A stretch of 64,000 nt of DNA, taken from Planctomycetota bacterium (lineage in GTDB: Bacteria > Planctomycetota > Phycisphaerae > Sedimentisphaerales > Anaerohalosphaeraceae). The notes under the pieces were generated by a model. The model saw nothing but the letters and a program-made list of their open reading frames with translations. It was not told the DNA's origin and made no database searches. Numbering within the stretch: position 1 is the first letter of the stretch; every line of letters starts with the position of its first letter. Of the stretch, positions 1 through 8,619 are shown piece by piece. The stretch lies in contig JAKPDO010000013.1 in assembly GCA_029552545.1 (NCBI GenBank), positions 62,001 to 126,000 of the forward strand. Direction: 5' to 3'. The translations under genes and the position numbers were made by a program.

Positions 1-712
1 AGCGAACCTGCACATCGGCAGCGGTCTTTGAAACCTTGTATGCGTATTTTCCGGACAGGACCGAGCCGCAGGGGGTGATTGGGTTCAGCTGTTTTGGGAT
101 GAATGGGGATGAAGGGCGCACGAAGACGTATTTGCTGAACGGCGGGGCAGACGGGGGGTGCTTTTTTCCTTTTTGAACGGGGCGGTGTTTACTTCGTTGG
201 AGAGCTTCAATGCGGTGACGCTGTTTTCAAATGTTTCGACGACTCAGGCGAAGATTGTTGATTTTATTAAGGCGGGTGGGACGGGGGCGATTGGGCACAG
301 CTTTGAACCGCAGGCGGATGCAGCGGTTGATAATCAATTTTTGTACAGCAATTTGCTGGCGGACCGGGATGGGGATGGACGGGCGGATTTGACCTTTGCG
401 GAAGCCGCCTGGTCGGCGGTACCCTATTTAAGCTGGTCGGAAGTGGTAATTGGCGACCCGTTAATGCGGATTGCCTATGGCCCCGGCCAGCCGAAAGCGT
501 GGAGTTGTTTGTTTGCCGATGCGAACTTGGATAGGGTAGTTAACAGTGTTGATCTTTATATCGTTCGCTATTTTTATGGCGGGATTTTGAATACGAATGA
601 GAAGGAGTGGTTTGAGAAATATTATGACTTTGCGGATGTAGACCAAAATGGGATTGTTAACTCTGTGGATGTTTACATAATTCGATACTTATACGGTACA
701 ATATACGAGTAA
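1..712 (+). CDS. TIGR03790-like secreted protein with C-terminal dockerin repeats, partial and frameshifted
   Basis: The 5' end lies outside the window. Codons in the frame starting at base 3 read as protein up to about base 160. The reading then continues in the frame of bases 158-712, so a one-base loss in the G6/T6/T5 homopolymer stretch (about 150-173) splits the gene. The joined sequence resembles the planctomycete TIGR03790 family, including an ESFN segment and an 'EAAWSAVPYLSW' plus 'VVIGDPL' segment. The C-terminus carries two dockerin type I-like repeats with the pattern D-x-N-x-D...VNSVD-x-Y-I-x-RY, each ending in YG. Such repeats bind calcium and dock cohesins or anchor to surface assemblies. 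A sequencing or assembly indel is as likely as a true pseudogene. Family assignment is from memory of conserved segments. Confidence 0.6.
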
Positions 713-750
713 TATCCAGAATAAAAAATTTTTTTAATTCGTTTTTTTTC

Positions 751-779
751 TTGACATTTTTTTGTATTTGTGGAGAATT
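751..779 (+). promoter_or_regulatory. Candidate sigma-70 promoter for first PEP-CTERM gene
   Basis: A perfect -35 TTGACA (751-756), a 17-bp spacer and a weak -10 AGAATT (774-779). The predicted start site is about 55 bases before the chosen ATG at 841. The -10 is poor, so this is tentative. Confidence 0.4.
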
Positions 780-840
780 TCGTAATGGAGTGAAAGAAAA
801 AGTCTTCGCTAAAGCGAGGGTATATATGGAGGATGGAAAG

Positions 841-1560
841 ATGGAAATGAGGAAAGCAGGTTTAATTGTTGGGGGTCTGTTGTTTTGCATCACACCGATA
901 GCTTTTGCGAGTTTGAAATATGTAGATTCCGTTGATTTAGATCTCGGTGAGTGTTATTTTTTCGATAATGCAGCACAACAATTTGTCTTAACAACACCTA
1001 CCGGCAGCAGCGAAGTACCGGTCGATATTGGAAGTCTTCACATTGCAGGAGGCGGATGGGATTATTCTTTTGTCGGCAAAATTATGATTACGCCGAGTAA
1101 TCTCTTCTGGAAGAACTCTTCAGGGAATGTGGCGGAGGCTTGGTTTACCAATTCTTCTGCCACGATGACAATCATTGCTTCAACCCTTGTTGACAATCTC
1201 ACGTCTGAAGAACTTTTCAATCCGACGACGAATCCAGGCGGTGTAGTTCTGTTAACTGCGCTGATGAATGATTCAGATGGATATTGGCAGGTTAAAGAAT
1301 CGGGCTCATATACCGATCATCTCTTTGGCGATACGCATTATGCGATAACCGGCGGAGAGTTGTATAACGGTTCACTGCTTCGAATGCTCGATTTTAGGGC
1401 GATTTGGGATTTGGATTCCTGTTCTCCGGCGAATATCTCCCGTTTTAATCAGAATCTTTACAGCGGTACGCCTTCGCTGGAGCTGCTGCCAGATGCAATT
1501 CCTGAACCGGCGACGCTCTTGCTGTTTGCAGCAGGCGGACTGTTGTTCAGAAAAAAATAG
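841..1560 (+). CDS. PEP-CTERM sorting-domain protein
   Basis: Exported protein of about 239 residues. It has an N-terminal signal peptide (charged MEMRKAG, then a hydrophobic run ending near AFA). At the C-terminus is a PEP-CTERM signal: the motif IPEPATLLL, a hydrophobic helix and a basic tail FRKK. In this system exosortase cleaves or anchors the protein at the outer surface. The body is rich in Ser/Thr/Asn/Gly and no enzymatic motif was recognised. The start at 841 is chosen because GGAGG lies 8 bases upstream; an in-frame upstream extension to 751 would overlap the -35 box. A second PEP-CTERM gene follows 60 bp later. Function beyond surface or matrix display is unknown. Confidence 0.85.
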   Translation: MEMRKAGLIVGGLLFCITPIAFASLKYVDSVDLDLGECYFFDNAAQQFVLTTPTGSSEVPVDIGSLHIAGGGWDYSFVGKIMITPSNLFWKNSSGNVAEAWFTNSSATMTIIASTLVDNLTSEELFNPTTNPGGVVLLTALMNDSDGYWQVKESGSYTDHLFGDTHYAITGGELYNGSLLRMLDFRAIWDLDSCSPANISRFNQNLYSGTPSLELLPDAIPEPATLLLFAAGGLLFRKK

Positions 1561-1619
1561 GAAACCGTGTTTTGTACTTTAATGACGAGAAGGAATAAGG
1601 AATTCGTGAGGAGGAAAAG

Positions 1620-2309
1620 ATGAAAAGGATAAGTGTTGGAGTTTTGCTGTTGTGTGCGGTGCCTGTTTTTGCAGGTTTGAATGTGGGGACCATTGCGATT
1701 GACGGCTTACAGGGCGATGGACTAACGGCGGTTTATAATCATCAGACGCAAACGCTGACCTGGAGCGGGGGAGCCAGCGTGTCTCTGTATTCGAGCAATA
1801 ACGGCAGCGGCGATCCGATTGCAGTGTTCAACCAGGGAATTGACATTCAAGGGACCTTTACGGTTATGACAGACCAATCGTCCGGTGATGTAGCTAAGGC
1901 ATCTTTTGCTATGGTGAATTGGTCTGTATCTATTCTGGGAACTCCTGTGATTTGGGGCACAAATAAAGTTGGAGAAATGTTTATTGAAGAAGAGCAAGTT
2001 GAAACGTTGCCCTTCCCGCCTTTCACTTCTTACGGAAATGGGATTTTGTTCGGGTCGGGAGTTGTCCAGGTAGCCGGGAGCGTATTTGATGTGCTGAATC
2101 CGGATTTTGTTTGGGATGATGATAACGGCGTTGCCCGCCTGAAATCCCAGGTGACCGGAAATCCATCATTTAACAGTTATTTGATGCAGGATTACAATAC
2201 GCTGGTAACAACGATGTGGCTTTTCGCAGACGAGACCGTGATTCCGGAGCCGGCGACGATGGCTCTGCTGGGACTGGGCAGTCTGATTGCACTGCGCAAA
2301 AGAAGTTAA
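1620..2309 (+). CDS. PEP-CTERM sorting-domain protein
   Basis: A 229-residue exported protein with a signal peptide (MKRISVGVLLLCAVPVFAG) and a C-terminal PEP-CTERM tripartite signal: VIPEPATMALLGLG, a short hydrophobic helix, then RKRS. A strong Shine-Dalgarno (GAGGAGG) precedes the ATG. It lies downstream of, and co-oriented with, another PEP-CTERM gene; the two mature regions are not obviously similar. Likely an extracellular polymer or surface matrix component sorted by an exosortase encoded elsewhere. No catalytic motif was identified. Confidence 0.85.
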   Translation: MKRISVGVLLLCAVPVFAGLNVGTIAIDGLQGDGLTAVYNHQTQTLTWSGGASVSLYSSNNGSGDPIAVFNQGIDIQGTFTVMTDQSSGDVAKASFAMVNWSVSILGTPVIWGTNKVGEMFIEEEQVETLPFPPFTSYGNGILFGSGVVQVAGSVFDVLNPDFVWDDDNGVARLKSQVTGNPSFNSYLMQDYNTLVTTMWLFADETVIPEPATMALLGLGSLIALRKRS

Positions 2310-2352
2310 GTTATTTCTTCAATAATCCGTTTCCTCCTCAGGGATTGAGATA

Positions 2353-3147
2353 TCAAAGACCGTCTTTGATAAGGCGGTCTTTTTCTTTTGTTTCCAGCAG
2401 AGAGAGGACGGTGTTGGAAAATTCAGTCAGGTCCAGTTCATAGCGTTCATCGGCGATAGGGTCCAGGCGGGTGGGGCCGCGGTTGATGATGACCAGTTTT
2501 GCACCGGCCCGCTGGGCGTCGAGGGCTAAAGAGGCGGCGGGGTTGACCTCCAGCGACGAGCCGAGCACCACGAAAACATCCGCCTGCCGGCTGTATTCGC
2601 GGGCTTTTTGGAGGGCGTCGAAGGGGATCAGGTCGCCGAAAAAGACAATGCCCGGGCGGATGAGACCGCCGCAGCGGGGGCATTTGGGGACGCCCGCGGA
2701 GCGGATTTGGCTGTCCACCTGGGAGCGTGAGGAAGGGCTTTCGCATTCCAGACAATAAAAGTCGACGACATTGCCGTGAAATTCGATGACGTTTTTGGAG
2801 CCGGCTTTGGAATGGAGACCGTCTATATTCTGCGTAATCAGGGCTTTGAGAAGATTTTCCTGTTCGAGGCGTGCGAGCATGGTGTGGGTGGGGTTTGGGG
2901 TTTTGTCGGCCAGCGGGTGAATGTGTTCGAGGGCGATTTTGTAATAGTCGCCCGGGTTGGATAAAAAGAAATCGATTTCGAAGGTGCGGGGAGAGATTTT
3001 GGAATAGAGACCGCCGGCTCCGCGAAAATCAGGGATGCCGGAGGCGGTGGAGACTCCCGCACCGGTCAGTCCGACGGCACATCGGCTCTGCCGCAGGGCG
3101 GAGAGGAACAAGTCGGCCGCCTCCTGTGGATTTTGGATTCGATTCAT
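2353..3147 (-). CDS. cobB: SIR2 family NAD-dependent protein deacylase (sirtuin)
   Basis: Deacylates lysine side chains using NAD+, yielding nicotinamide and O-acyl-ADP-ribose. Visible family motifs include GAGVSTASGIPDFRG (NAD binding), TQNIDGLH, the catalytic His in EFHGN, a zinc module with CLEC and CPRC pairs, and GSSLEVNPAASL plus IINRGPT for the Rossmann fold. Length (about 264 residues) is normal. A start at 3147 (MNRIQNPQ) is chosen; an in-frame ATG at 3174 adds nine residues. It is encoded alone, convergent to the PEP-CTERM gene and divergent from kdsB. Class III versus class U substrate preference cannot be told from the sequence. Confidence 0.9.
   Translation of the reverse strand: MNRIQNPQEAADLFLSALRQSRCAVGLTGAGVSTASGIPDFRGAGGLYSKISPRTFEIDFFLSNPGDYYKIALEHIHPLADKTPNPTHTMLARLEQENLLKALITQNIDGLHSKAGSKNVIEFHGNVVDFYCLECESPSSRSQVDSQIRSAGVPKCPRCGGLIRPGIVFFGDLIPFDALQKAREYSRQADVFVVLGSSLEVNPAASLALDAQRAGAKLVIINRGPTRLDPIADERYELDLTEFSNTVLSLLETKEKDRLIKDGL
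2355..2386 (+). terminator. Rho-independent terminator, overlaps sirtuin 3' end
   Basis: A 10-bp stem (AAAGACCGTC with GGCGGTCTTT, one G-U pair) and an 8-base loop, followed by a T-rich run (TTTTTCTTTT). It ends transcription from the PEP-CTERM gene. The hairpin lies inside the last codons of the convergent sirtuin gene, so both transcripts share it. Confidence 0.75.
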
Positions 3148-3206
3148 AGCTGTTATCGTAATCGGTGCGGACAATTTTGCAAGGGCGGAAAAAGTTTTGG
3201 GCGGCC

Positions 3207-3235
3207 TTGACAGGGGGGACTGTTTGGTCTATGGT
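3207..3235 (+). promoter_or_regulatory. Sigma-70 promoter for kdsB-pyrG
   Basis: -35 TTGACA (3207-3212), a 17-bp spacer and -10 TATGGT (3230-3235). It predicts a start site about 50 bases before the kdsB GTG. Confidence 0.6.
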
Positions 3236-3291
3236 ATCCGAGCAGTGGTTAACGGAACGGAAGAGAAGGCACTGCACGGAAAGAAAGACTG

Positions 3292-4029
3292 GTGAATGCG
3301 GTTATTGTCATTCCCGCCCGATATGGGTCCAGCCGGCTGGAGGGGAAGGTTCTCGCCAAAAAAACAGGAAAATATCTGGTGCAGCATACCTATGAGCAGG
3401 CGCTGAAATCGCGATTTGCTCAGCAGGTTTTGATTGCGACGGATGATGAACGGGTGATGCAGGCGTGCCGGGAGTTCGGGGCGCCGTGTGTGATGACTCG
3501 TTCGGACCATCCGAGCGGCACGGACCGGATTGCCGAGGCGGTCGGCGGACTGGACTGTGAGATTGTGGTGAACCTTCAGGCGGATGAGCCGGAAATCAAT
3601 CCGGAGTATCTGCGGCGGGCGGCTCAATTATTGGCGGACCATCCGGAGGCGGATATGGCGACGCTGCTGGCGCCGTTTGAGACGGCCCGGCAGGTGTCGG
3701 ATCCGAATATTGTCAAGTGTGTGACGGATGCGAAGGGGCGGGCGGTGTATTTTTCCCGCTCGGTGATTCCGTATGACCGGTCGAACGGGGGGGTTGGAGC
3801 GGTGCAGCAGTACAAACGGCATTTGGGGCTTTATGCCTATCGAAAGTCGTTTTTGATGGCCTTTACGAAACTGCCGCCCGGGGTTCTGGAGCAGATTGAG
3901 AAACTGGAGCAGCTGCGGGCGATTGAGAACGGCTATACGATTTGGACGGCGATGGTGGAAAAGGCCTGGGACGGAATCGATACGGCCGCTCAGTATGAAG
4001 CGTTTGTCAAGCGGGTTTTGAGCCGATGA
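3292..4029 (+). CDS. kdsB: 3-deoxy-manno-octulosonate cytidylyltransferase
   Basis: Activates Kdo with CTP to CMP-Kdo for lipopolysaccharide inner-core synthesis in the cytoplasm. The N-terminus VIVIPARYGSSRLEGK is the nucleotide-binding signature. 'IATDDERV', the segment SDHPSGTDRIAEA and VNLQADEPEI (metal and CTP binding) follow in the expected order. Length 245 residues is typical. Translation appears to start at GTG (3292), since homology begins at once and no in-frame ATG is upstream. It is directly followed by pyrG, which makes CTP, the co-substrate of this enzyme; kdsB-pyrG adjacency is common in Gram-negative bacteria. Its presence implies an outer membrane with Kdo-containing LPS. 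Confidence 0.95.
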   Translation: MNAVIVIPARYGSSRLEGKVLAKKTGKYLVQHTYEQALKSRFAQQVLIATDDERVMQACREFGAPCVMTRSDHPSGTDRIAEAVGGLDCEIVVNLQADEPEINPEYLRRAAQLLADHPEADMATLLAPFETARQVSDPNIVKCVTDAKGRAVYFSRSVIPYDRSNGGVGAVQQYKRHLGLYAYRKSFLMAFTKLPPGVLEQIEKLEQLRAIENGYTIWTAMVEKAWDGIDTAAQYEAFVKRVLSR

Positions 4030-4065
4030 AACGGCCTGAATTGCATAAAAGATTTGAGGTTTGGA

Positions 4066-5787
4066 ATGAATGAGTTCAGCAGTCAGGATTTGTTTGCGAA
4101 AATCAGTCAGATGACGCAGGAGGATGAGTTTTTCCTGCCGCTGCCGGAAGGATACCAGAAGGGGCGGACAAAATATGTGATTGTGATGGGAACGGTGATG
4201 AGCGGGCTGGGCAAGGGGATTTTTTCCTCGTGTCTGGCCAAGCTGCTTCAGGATAAAGGGCTTCGGGTGGCGCCGATCAAACTGGAGGGGTATCTGAATA
4301 TTGATTCGGGGACGCTGAATCCGTATCGGCACGGTGAGGTGTTCGTGCTGGATGACGGGATGGAAACCGATATGGATTTGGGCACGTATGAGCGGATGCT
4401 GGACCAGAATCTAAGCCGCGCGAATTTCGCCACAAGCGGACAGATTTACAGTTCGGTGCTGCATAAGGAGCGGCACGGGGATTATCTGGGGCGGGATGTT
4501 CAGATGATTCCGCATGTGACCGGCGAGGTGAAGCTGAAGCTGCGTCAGCTGGCGATGTCGGCCAAGGCGGATGTGGTGTTCGTGGAAATCGGCGGGACGG
4601 TGGGGGATTTGGAGAATGCCTTTTATATTGAGGCGATGCGGGAGCTGGCGTATGAAGAGGGACCGCACAGTACGTGCTTTGTGGCGCTGACGTATATTTT
4701 GGAGCCGAAAACGCTGGGCGAGCAGAAATCCAAAGCGGCCCAGCTGGGTGTCAAGCAGCTGATGCAGATGGGGATTCAGCCGGATATTATTGTGTGCCGC
4801 TCAGAAAAGCCGGTTCGCGAGCAGGCCCGCCAAAAGATGAGCGTATTCGGCAACGTTCCGCTGGAGCGGGTGGTGAGCATGCATGACTCGGCGAGCATCT
4901 ATGCGATTCCGGCGATGCTGCGGGAGTGCGGGCTGGATTTTGAGGTGATCCGGATGCTCAAAATCGAGGATCGCATCAATTTGGGGTATGAACGGAAGGA
5001 GTGGGGGCGCTGGTGCGATTTTACGGACAAGATTGGGCGGGAGACAAAATCCGTCACCATCGGGATTACAGGCAAATATACATCGGTTCGGGACAGTTAT
5101 GCCTCGATTCTCAATGCACTGGAGCATGCCGGGATTCACCTCGGATGTAAGGTGAATGTCAAATGGATTGAAACGACGACAGTCAAGGAGTCGAATGCCG
5201 CCGAACATCTTCGGGACGTGGATGGAATTATTGTTCCCGGGGGCTTCGGCGTGCGGGGGATTGAAGGGAAAATCGCCTGTGTTCGGTATGCGAGGGAGAA
5301 CGGACTGCCGTATCTGGGGCTTTGTCTGGGGTTTCAGGCGGCGGTAATTGAGTATGCACGGAATGTGTGCGGACTGAAAGGGGCCAACAGCACAGAAGTG
5401 GACCCCAAATGTCCGGACCCGGTGATTGATGTTCTGCCGGAGCAGAAAAAGATTGAAGGGCTGGGGGGGAATATGCGGCTGGGGGGGCGGGATGTGGAAA
5501 TCAAGCCGAACACCAAAGCGTGGGAGTTGTTCGGAAAGGCCGCGTCGGTTCGAATGCGATTTCGGCATCGGTATGAGGTCGACCCTCGCTATATCGAAAC
5601 GCTGGAAAAGTCGGGGCTTGTTTTTTCGGGCAAGGCGCCGAACCAGCCGATTATGCAGATTCTCGAACTTCCGAATCATCCATTCTTTGTGGGTACGCAG
5701 GCCCATCCGGAATTGACAAGCCGTCCGCTGCGCCCGCATCCTCTGTTTACGGGGCTGGTCAGTGCGGCCATAAAAAGGAAGGGATGA
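4066..5787 (+). CDS. pyrG: CTP synthase, divergent form
   Basis: Converts UTP to CTP using ATP and ammonia from glutamine. The synthetase domain is recognisable (SGLGKG loop, NPYRHGEVFVLDDGMETDMD, VEIGGTVGD). The class I glutaminase domain has nucleophile Cys in GLCLGFQ and the His-Glu pair in QAHPELTS. Several near-invariant blocks are altered. The first loop reads VMGTVMSGLGKG rather than VTGGVVSSLGKG. The usual K-x-DPY-x-NVD is KLEGYLNID. The KTKPTQHSV block is KSKAAQLGV, keeping both Lys and the Gln. An N-terminal extension of about 30 residues precedes the first strand. A start at ATG 4066 (GAGG 8 bases upstream) is preferred over TTG 4054. It lies 36 bp after kdsB, probably in the same transcript. 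Confidence 0.92.
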   Translation: MNEFSSQDLFAKISQMTQEDEFFLPLPEGYQKGRTKYVIVMGTVMSGLGKGIFSSCLAKLLQDKGLRVAPIKLEGYLNIDSGTLNPYRHGEVFVLDDGMETDMDLGTYERMLDQNLSRANFATSGQIYSSVLHKERHGDYLGRDVQMIPHVTGEVKLKLRQLAMSAKADVVFVEIGGTVGDLENAFYIEAMRELAYEEGPHSTCFVALTYILEPKTLGEQKSKAAQLGVKQLMQMGIQPDIIVCRSEKPVREQARQKMSVFGNVPLERVVSMHDSASIYAIPAMLRECGLDFEVIRMLKIEDRINLGYERKEWGRWCDFTDKIGRETKSVTIGITGKYTSVRDSYASILNALEHAGIHLGCKVNVKWIETTTVKESNAAEHLRDVDGIIVPGGFGVRGIEGKIACVRYARENGLPYLGLCLGFQAAVIEYARNVCGLKGANSTEVDPKCPDPVIDVLPEQKKIEGLGGNMRLGGRDVEIKPNTKAWELFGKAASVRMRFRHRYEVDPRYIETLEKSGLVFSGKAPNQPIMQILELPNHPFFVGTQAHPELTSRPLRPHPLFTGLVSAAIKRKG

Positions 5788-5917
5788 TTTCGGGCTGATT
5801 TCTTCGATGCTTCCGGGGCAATGTGAAGGAGGAGCATTTCTGGGCAGGCCTTCTCTAACTTTTTGATTTCAAAGGGATTAAAGAAGGGGTCTTTGCCGGA
5901 AACTTTGCCGAGAAACA

Positions 5918-5946
5918 TTGACGAACCTTCTTTTTGTCGGTACACT
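5918..5946 (+). promoter_or_regulatory. Sigma-70 promoter for gyrA-holA
   Basis: TTGACG (5918-5923), a 17-bp spacer and TACACT (5941-5946). It lies in the 240-bp gap between pyrG and gyrA and leaves a leader of about 75 bases. Confidence 0.6.
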
Positions 5947-6027
5947 CAACTCTTTCGGAGCGGAAGGGCCCGACCCTTTTGACAGACGGATTTTTTGCGG
6001 ACTGACCCGTGTAAGAAAAGGACGTTT

Positions 6028-8619
6028 ATGGACGAGACCAAAACGGATTTTCCGGAGCGATTTGAAGAGAAGCAGATTCTGGATGAGCTGAAGACGTCGT
6101 ATTTGAATTATGCGATGAGTGTGATTGTCTCGCGGGCTCTTCCGGATGTTCGGGACGGGCTGAAACCCTCTCAGCGGCGCATTCTGGTGGCGATGAATGA
6201 TTTGAATCTGGGGCCTCGCTCCAAGCACCGAAAATGCGCTAAAATCGTCGGTGATACGAGCGGCAACTACCATCCGCACGGCGACCAGGCGACGTACGGC
6301 ACACTGGTTCGAATGGGGCAGGACTGGAATATGCGGGTATTGCTGGTGGACCCGCAGGGCAACTTCGGCAGCATTGATGCGGACCCGCCTGCGGCGATGC
6401 GTTATACAGAGGCGCGGCTCACGCAGGCGGCGATGGATATGCTGGAAGACCTGAAGCTGGACACCGTGGATTTTGTTCCGAACTACGATGAGACGCGCAC
6501 GGAGCCGGTGGTTCTGCCGTCAAAGTTTCCCAATCTTCTGGTGAACGGGGCCAGCGGGATTGCGGTCGGGATGGCGACGAATATTCCGCCTCACAATGTG
6601 GGGGAGGTCTGCGATGCGCTGCTGCTGATGATTGACGACCCGGACTGCGGATTTAAGGATATACTGGAAAAGCTGCCGGGGCCGGATTTTCCGACGGGGG
6701 GCATCATCTGCGGCCGCAAGGGGATCCTGGATGCCTATGTGACCGGACGCGGGCATCTGAAGGTGCGGTGCCGTTCCCATATTGAGACGACGGCAAAGGG
6801 CAAGACGCGGATTGTGATTACGGAGATTCCGTATCAGGTGGTGCGGGCGAACGTGGTAGCCAAAATCGCTGAGTGTGTGCGGGACGGCACAATTGATGAG
6901 ATTGCAGACCTTCGGGATGAATCGGACCGCAAGGGCATGCGGATTGTGGTTGAACTGAAGAAGGATGCCGACAGCCATGTGGTGCTCAACAAGCTGTACC
7001 GCTATACGCCGCTGCAGACGACCTTTGCGGTGAACAATGTGGCGCTGGTGAACAACCGGCCGGAGACGCTGAACATCAAGCAGATGCTGAAGCTGTTTAT
7101 CAGCCATCGGCTGACGGTGATTCGGCGGCGGACGCGGTTTCTGCTTCGCAAGTGCCGCAGCCGGGCTCATATTCTTGAGGGGCTGATTCTGGCGGTCAGC
7201 GATATTGATGAGATTATTGCGCTGATTAAAGCCTCGCCGGATGCGCCGACGGCCAAAGAGAATCTGATGAAAAAGCCCCTGCGGCTGACGGAAACCGAGA
7301 CGCTCAAACGCATCCTGCCGGAGGCGTTTGTGACGGAGCGGAGCCGGCAGGACCAGTTTCTGACGGCGCCGCAGGCGGATGCGATCCTGACGATGCAGCT
7401 GCAGCGGCTGACGGGGCTGGAGATTGAGAAACTGGCCAAAGAGTATGCGGAGGTCGCCGAGAAGATTGCGGATTATGAAGCCCTGCTGGCCAATCGGAAT
7501 CTTCAGCTGGATGTGATTCGCGAGGACTTGTACGAAATCAAGGAAAAGTACAAAGACCCGCGTCGGACGGAGATTCTTACGGAGGAGGCGGATGAGCCCG
7601 AACTGGAGGATTTGATTGCGGATGAAGAGACGCTGGTGATGATCAGCCACGGCGGGTATATCAAGCGCACGCCGATTGATGCGTACCGCAAGCAGGGCCG
7701 CGGGGGCAAAGGGGTGATTGCCTCGGACACGAAGGAAGGGGATTTTATTGAGCATCTGTTTGCGGCCTCGACGCACGATACGATTCTGTTTTTTACGAAC
7801 CGGGGGATTTGCCACTGGCTGAAGGTCTATCATATTCCGGAGATGTCGCGTCAGAGCAAGGGGCGGAATCTGGTGAACCTGCTGCAGCTGGACCCGCAGG
7901 AGAAGATTGCCTCGATTCTGAATGTGCGTACGTTTGATGATACGCGGCAGCTGGTGATGGCGACGCGGAACGGTCTGGTGAAAAAGACCGTGCTGTCGGC
8001 CTATGGCAATCCTCGCTCCAGCGGCGTGATTGCGATTAAGCTGGATGAGAATGACGATTTGATCGGGGCGGCGATTACCAGCGGGGAGGATGAGATTGTT
8101 CTGGGGACGCGGGATGGGATGGCGATTCGGTTCTCGGAGTCGCAGGTCCGCTCGATGGGACGGGTCAGCCGCGGGGTGCAGGGGATTCGGCTCCGTCCGG
8201 GAGATGAGGTGGTGGATTTGGTGATTGCCGAGCCGAACAGTTCGCTGCTGACGGTCTGTGAGAACGGCTACGGCAAGCGGACGCCGATTGAGGAATATCG
8301 GCCGCAGAATCGCGGCGGGCTGGGGCTGATTAACATCAAGACCACGGAGCGCAACGGCAAGGTTGTGGCTCTCAAGACCGTGCATGATGAGGATGAGCTG
8401 ATGCTGATTACCGCCAACGGGATGATGATTCGCACGGGGCTGGAGCAGATTCGAGAAATCGGCAGAAATACGGCCGGCGTTCGGATGATTACGCTCAAAG
8501 AGGGCGATAAGCTGGTGGCGGCGGCGCGGATTGTGCCGGAGGACAAAGAGCCGCCGACATCGTCGGAACCGAAGAACCCGACGAAGGAATCCGAGGAGGC
8601 ACCTGAGGAGAATTCATGA
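6028..8619 (+). CDS. gyrA: DNA gyrase subunit A
   Basis: Breakage-reunion subunit of DNA gyrase, which introduces negative supercoils with GyrB. The N-terminal LNYAMSVIVSRALPDVRDGL and the catalytic Tyr in AAMRYTEARL (about residue 125) are present. Six C-terminal beta-propeller blades follow. The GyrA box reads QGRGGKG near residue 556, which marks gyrase rather than topoisomerase IV. The quinolone region reads HPHGDQATYGT (residues 82-92), with Gln and Gly at the positions of E. coli Ser83 and Asp87. Length is about 863 residues from ATG 6028; a TTG at 5995 would extend it by 11. The tail is acidic and proline-rich. The stop overlaps the holA start (ATGA), so the two are translationally coupled. 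Confidence 0.96.
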   Translation: MDETKTDFPERFEEKQILDELKTSYLNYAMSVIVSRALPDVRDGLKPSQRRILVAMNDLNLGPRSKHRKCAKIVGDTSGNYHPHGDQATYGTLVRMGQDWNMRVLLVDPQGNFGSIDADPPAAMRYTEARLTQAAMDMLEDLKLDTVDFVPNYDETRTEPVVLPSKFPNLLVNGASGIAVGMATNIPPHNVGEVCDALLLMIDDPDCGFKDILEKLPGPDFPTGGIICGRKGILDAYVTGRGHLKVRCRSHIETTAKGKTRIVITEIPYQVVRANVVAKIAECVRDGTIDEIADLRDESDRKGMRIVVELKKDADSHVVLNKLYRYTPLQTTFAVNNVALVNNRPETLNIKQMLKLFISHRLTVIRRRTRFLLRKCRSRAHILEGLILAVSDIDEIIALIKASPDAPTAKENLMKKPLRLTETETLKRILPEAFVTERSRQDQFLTAPQADAILTMQLQRLTGLEIEKLAKEYAEVAEKIADYEALLANRNLQLDVIREDLYEIKEKYKDPRRTEILTEEADEPELEDLIADEETLVMISHGGYIKRTPIDAYRKQGRGGKGVIASDTKEGDFIEHLFAASTHDTILFFTNRGICHWLKVYHIPEMSRQSKGRNLVNLLQLDPQEKIASILNVRTFDDTRQLVMATRNGLVKKTVLSAYGNPRSSGVIAIKLDENDDLIGAAITSGEDEIVLGTRDGMAIRFSESQVRSMGRVSRGVQGIRLRPGDEVVDLVIAEPNSSLLTVCENGYGKRTPIEEYRPQNRGGLGLINIKTTERNGKVVALKTVHDEDELMLITANGMMIRTGLEQIREIGRNTAGVRMITLKEGDKLVAAARIVPEDKEPPTSSEPKNPTKESEEAPEENS

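Noticed and set aside
6520..8385. Long minus-strand open frame of 621 codons opposite gyrA
   Set aside because: It is a shadow of gyrA. The plus frame has clear GyrA motifs, the minus frame has Arg/His/Pro-rich composition typical of antisense frames in GC-rich genes.
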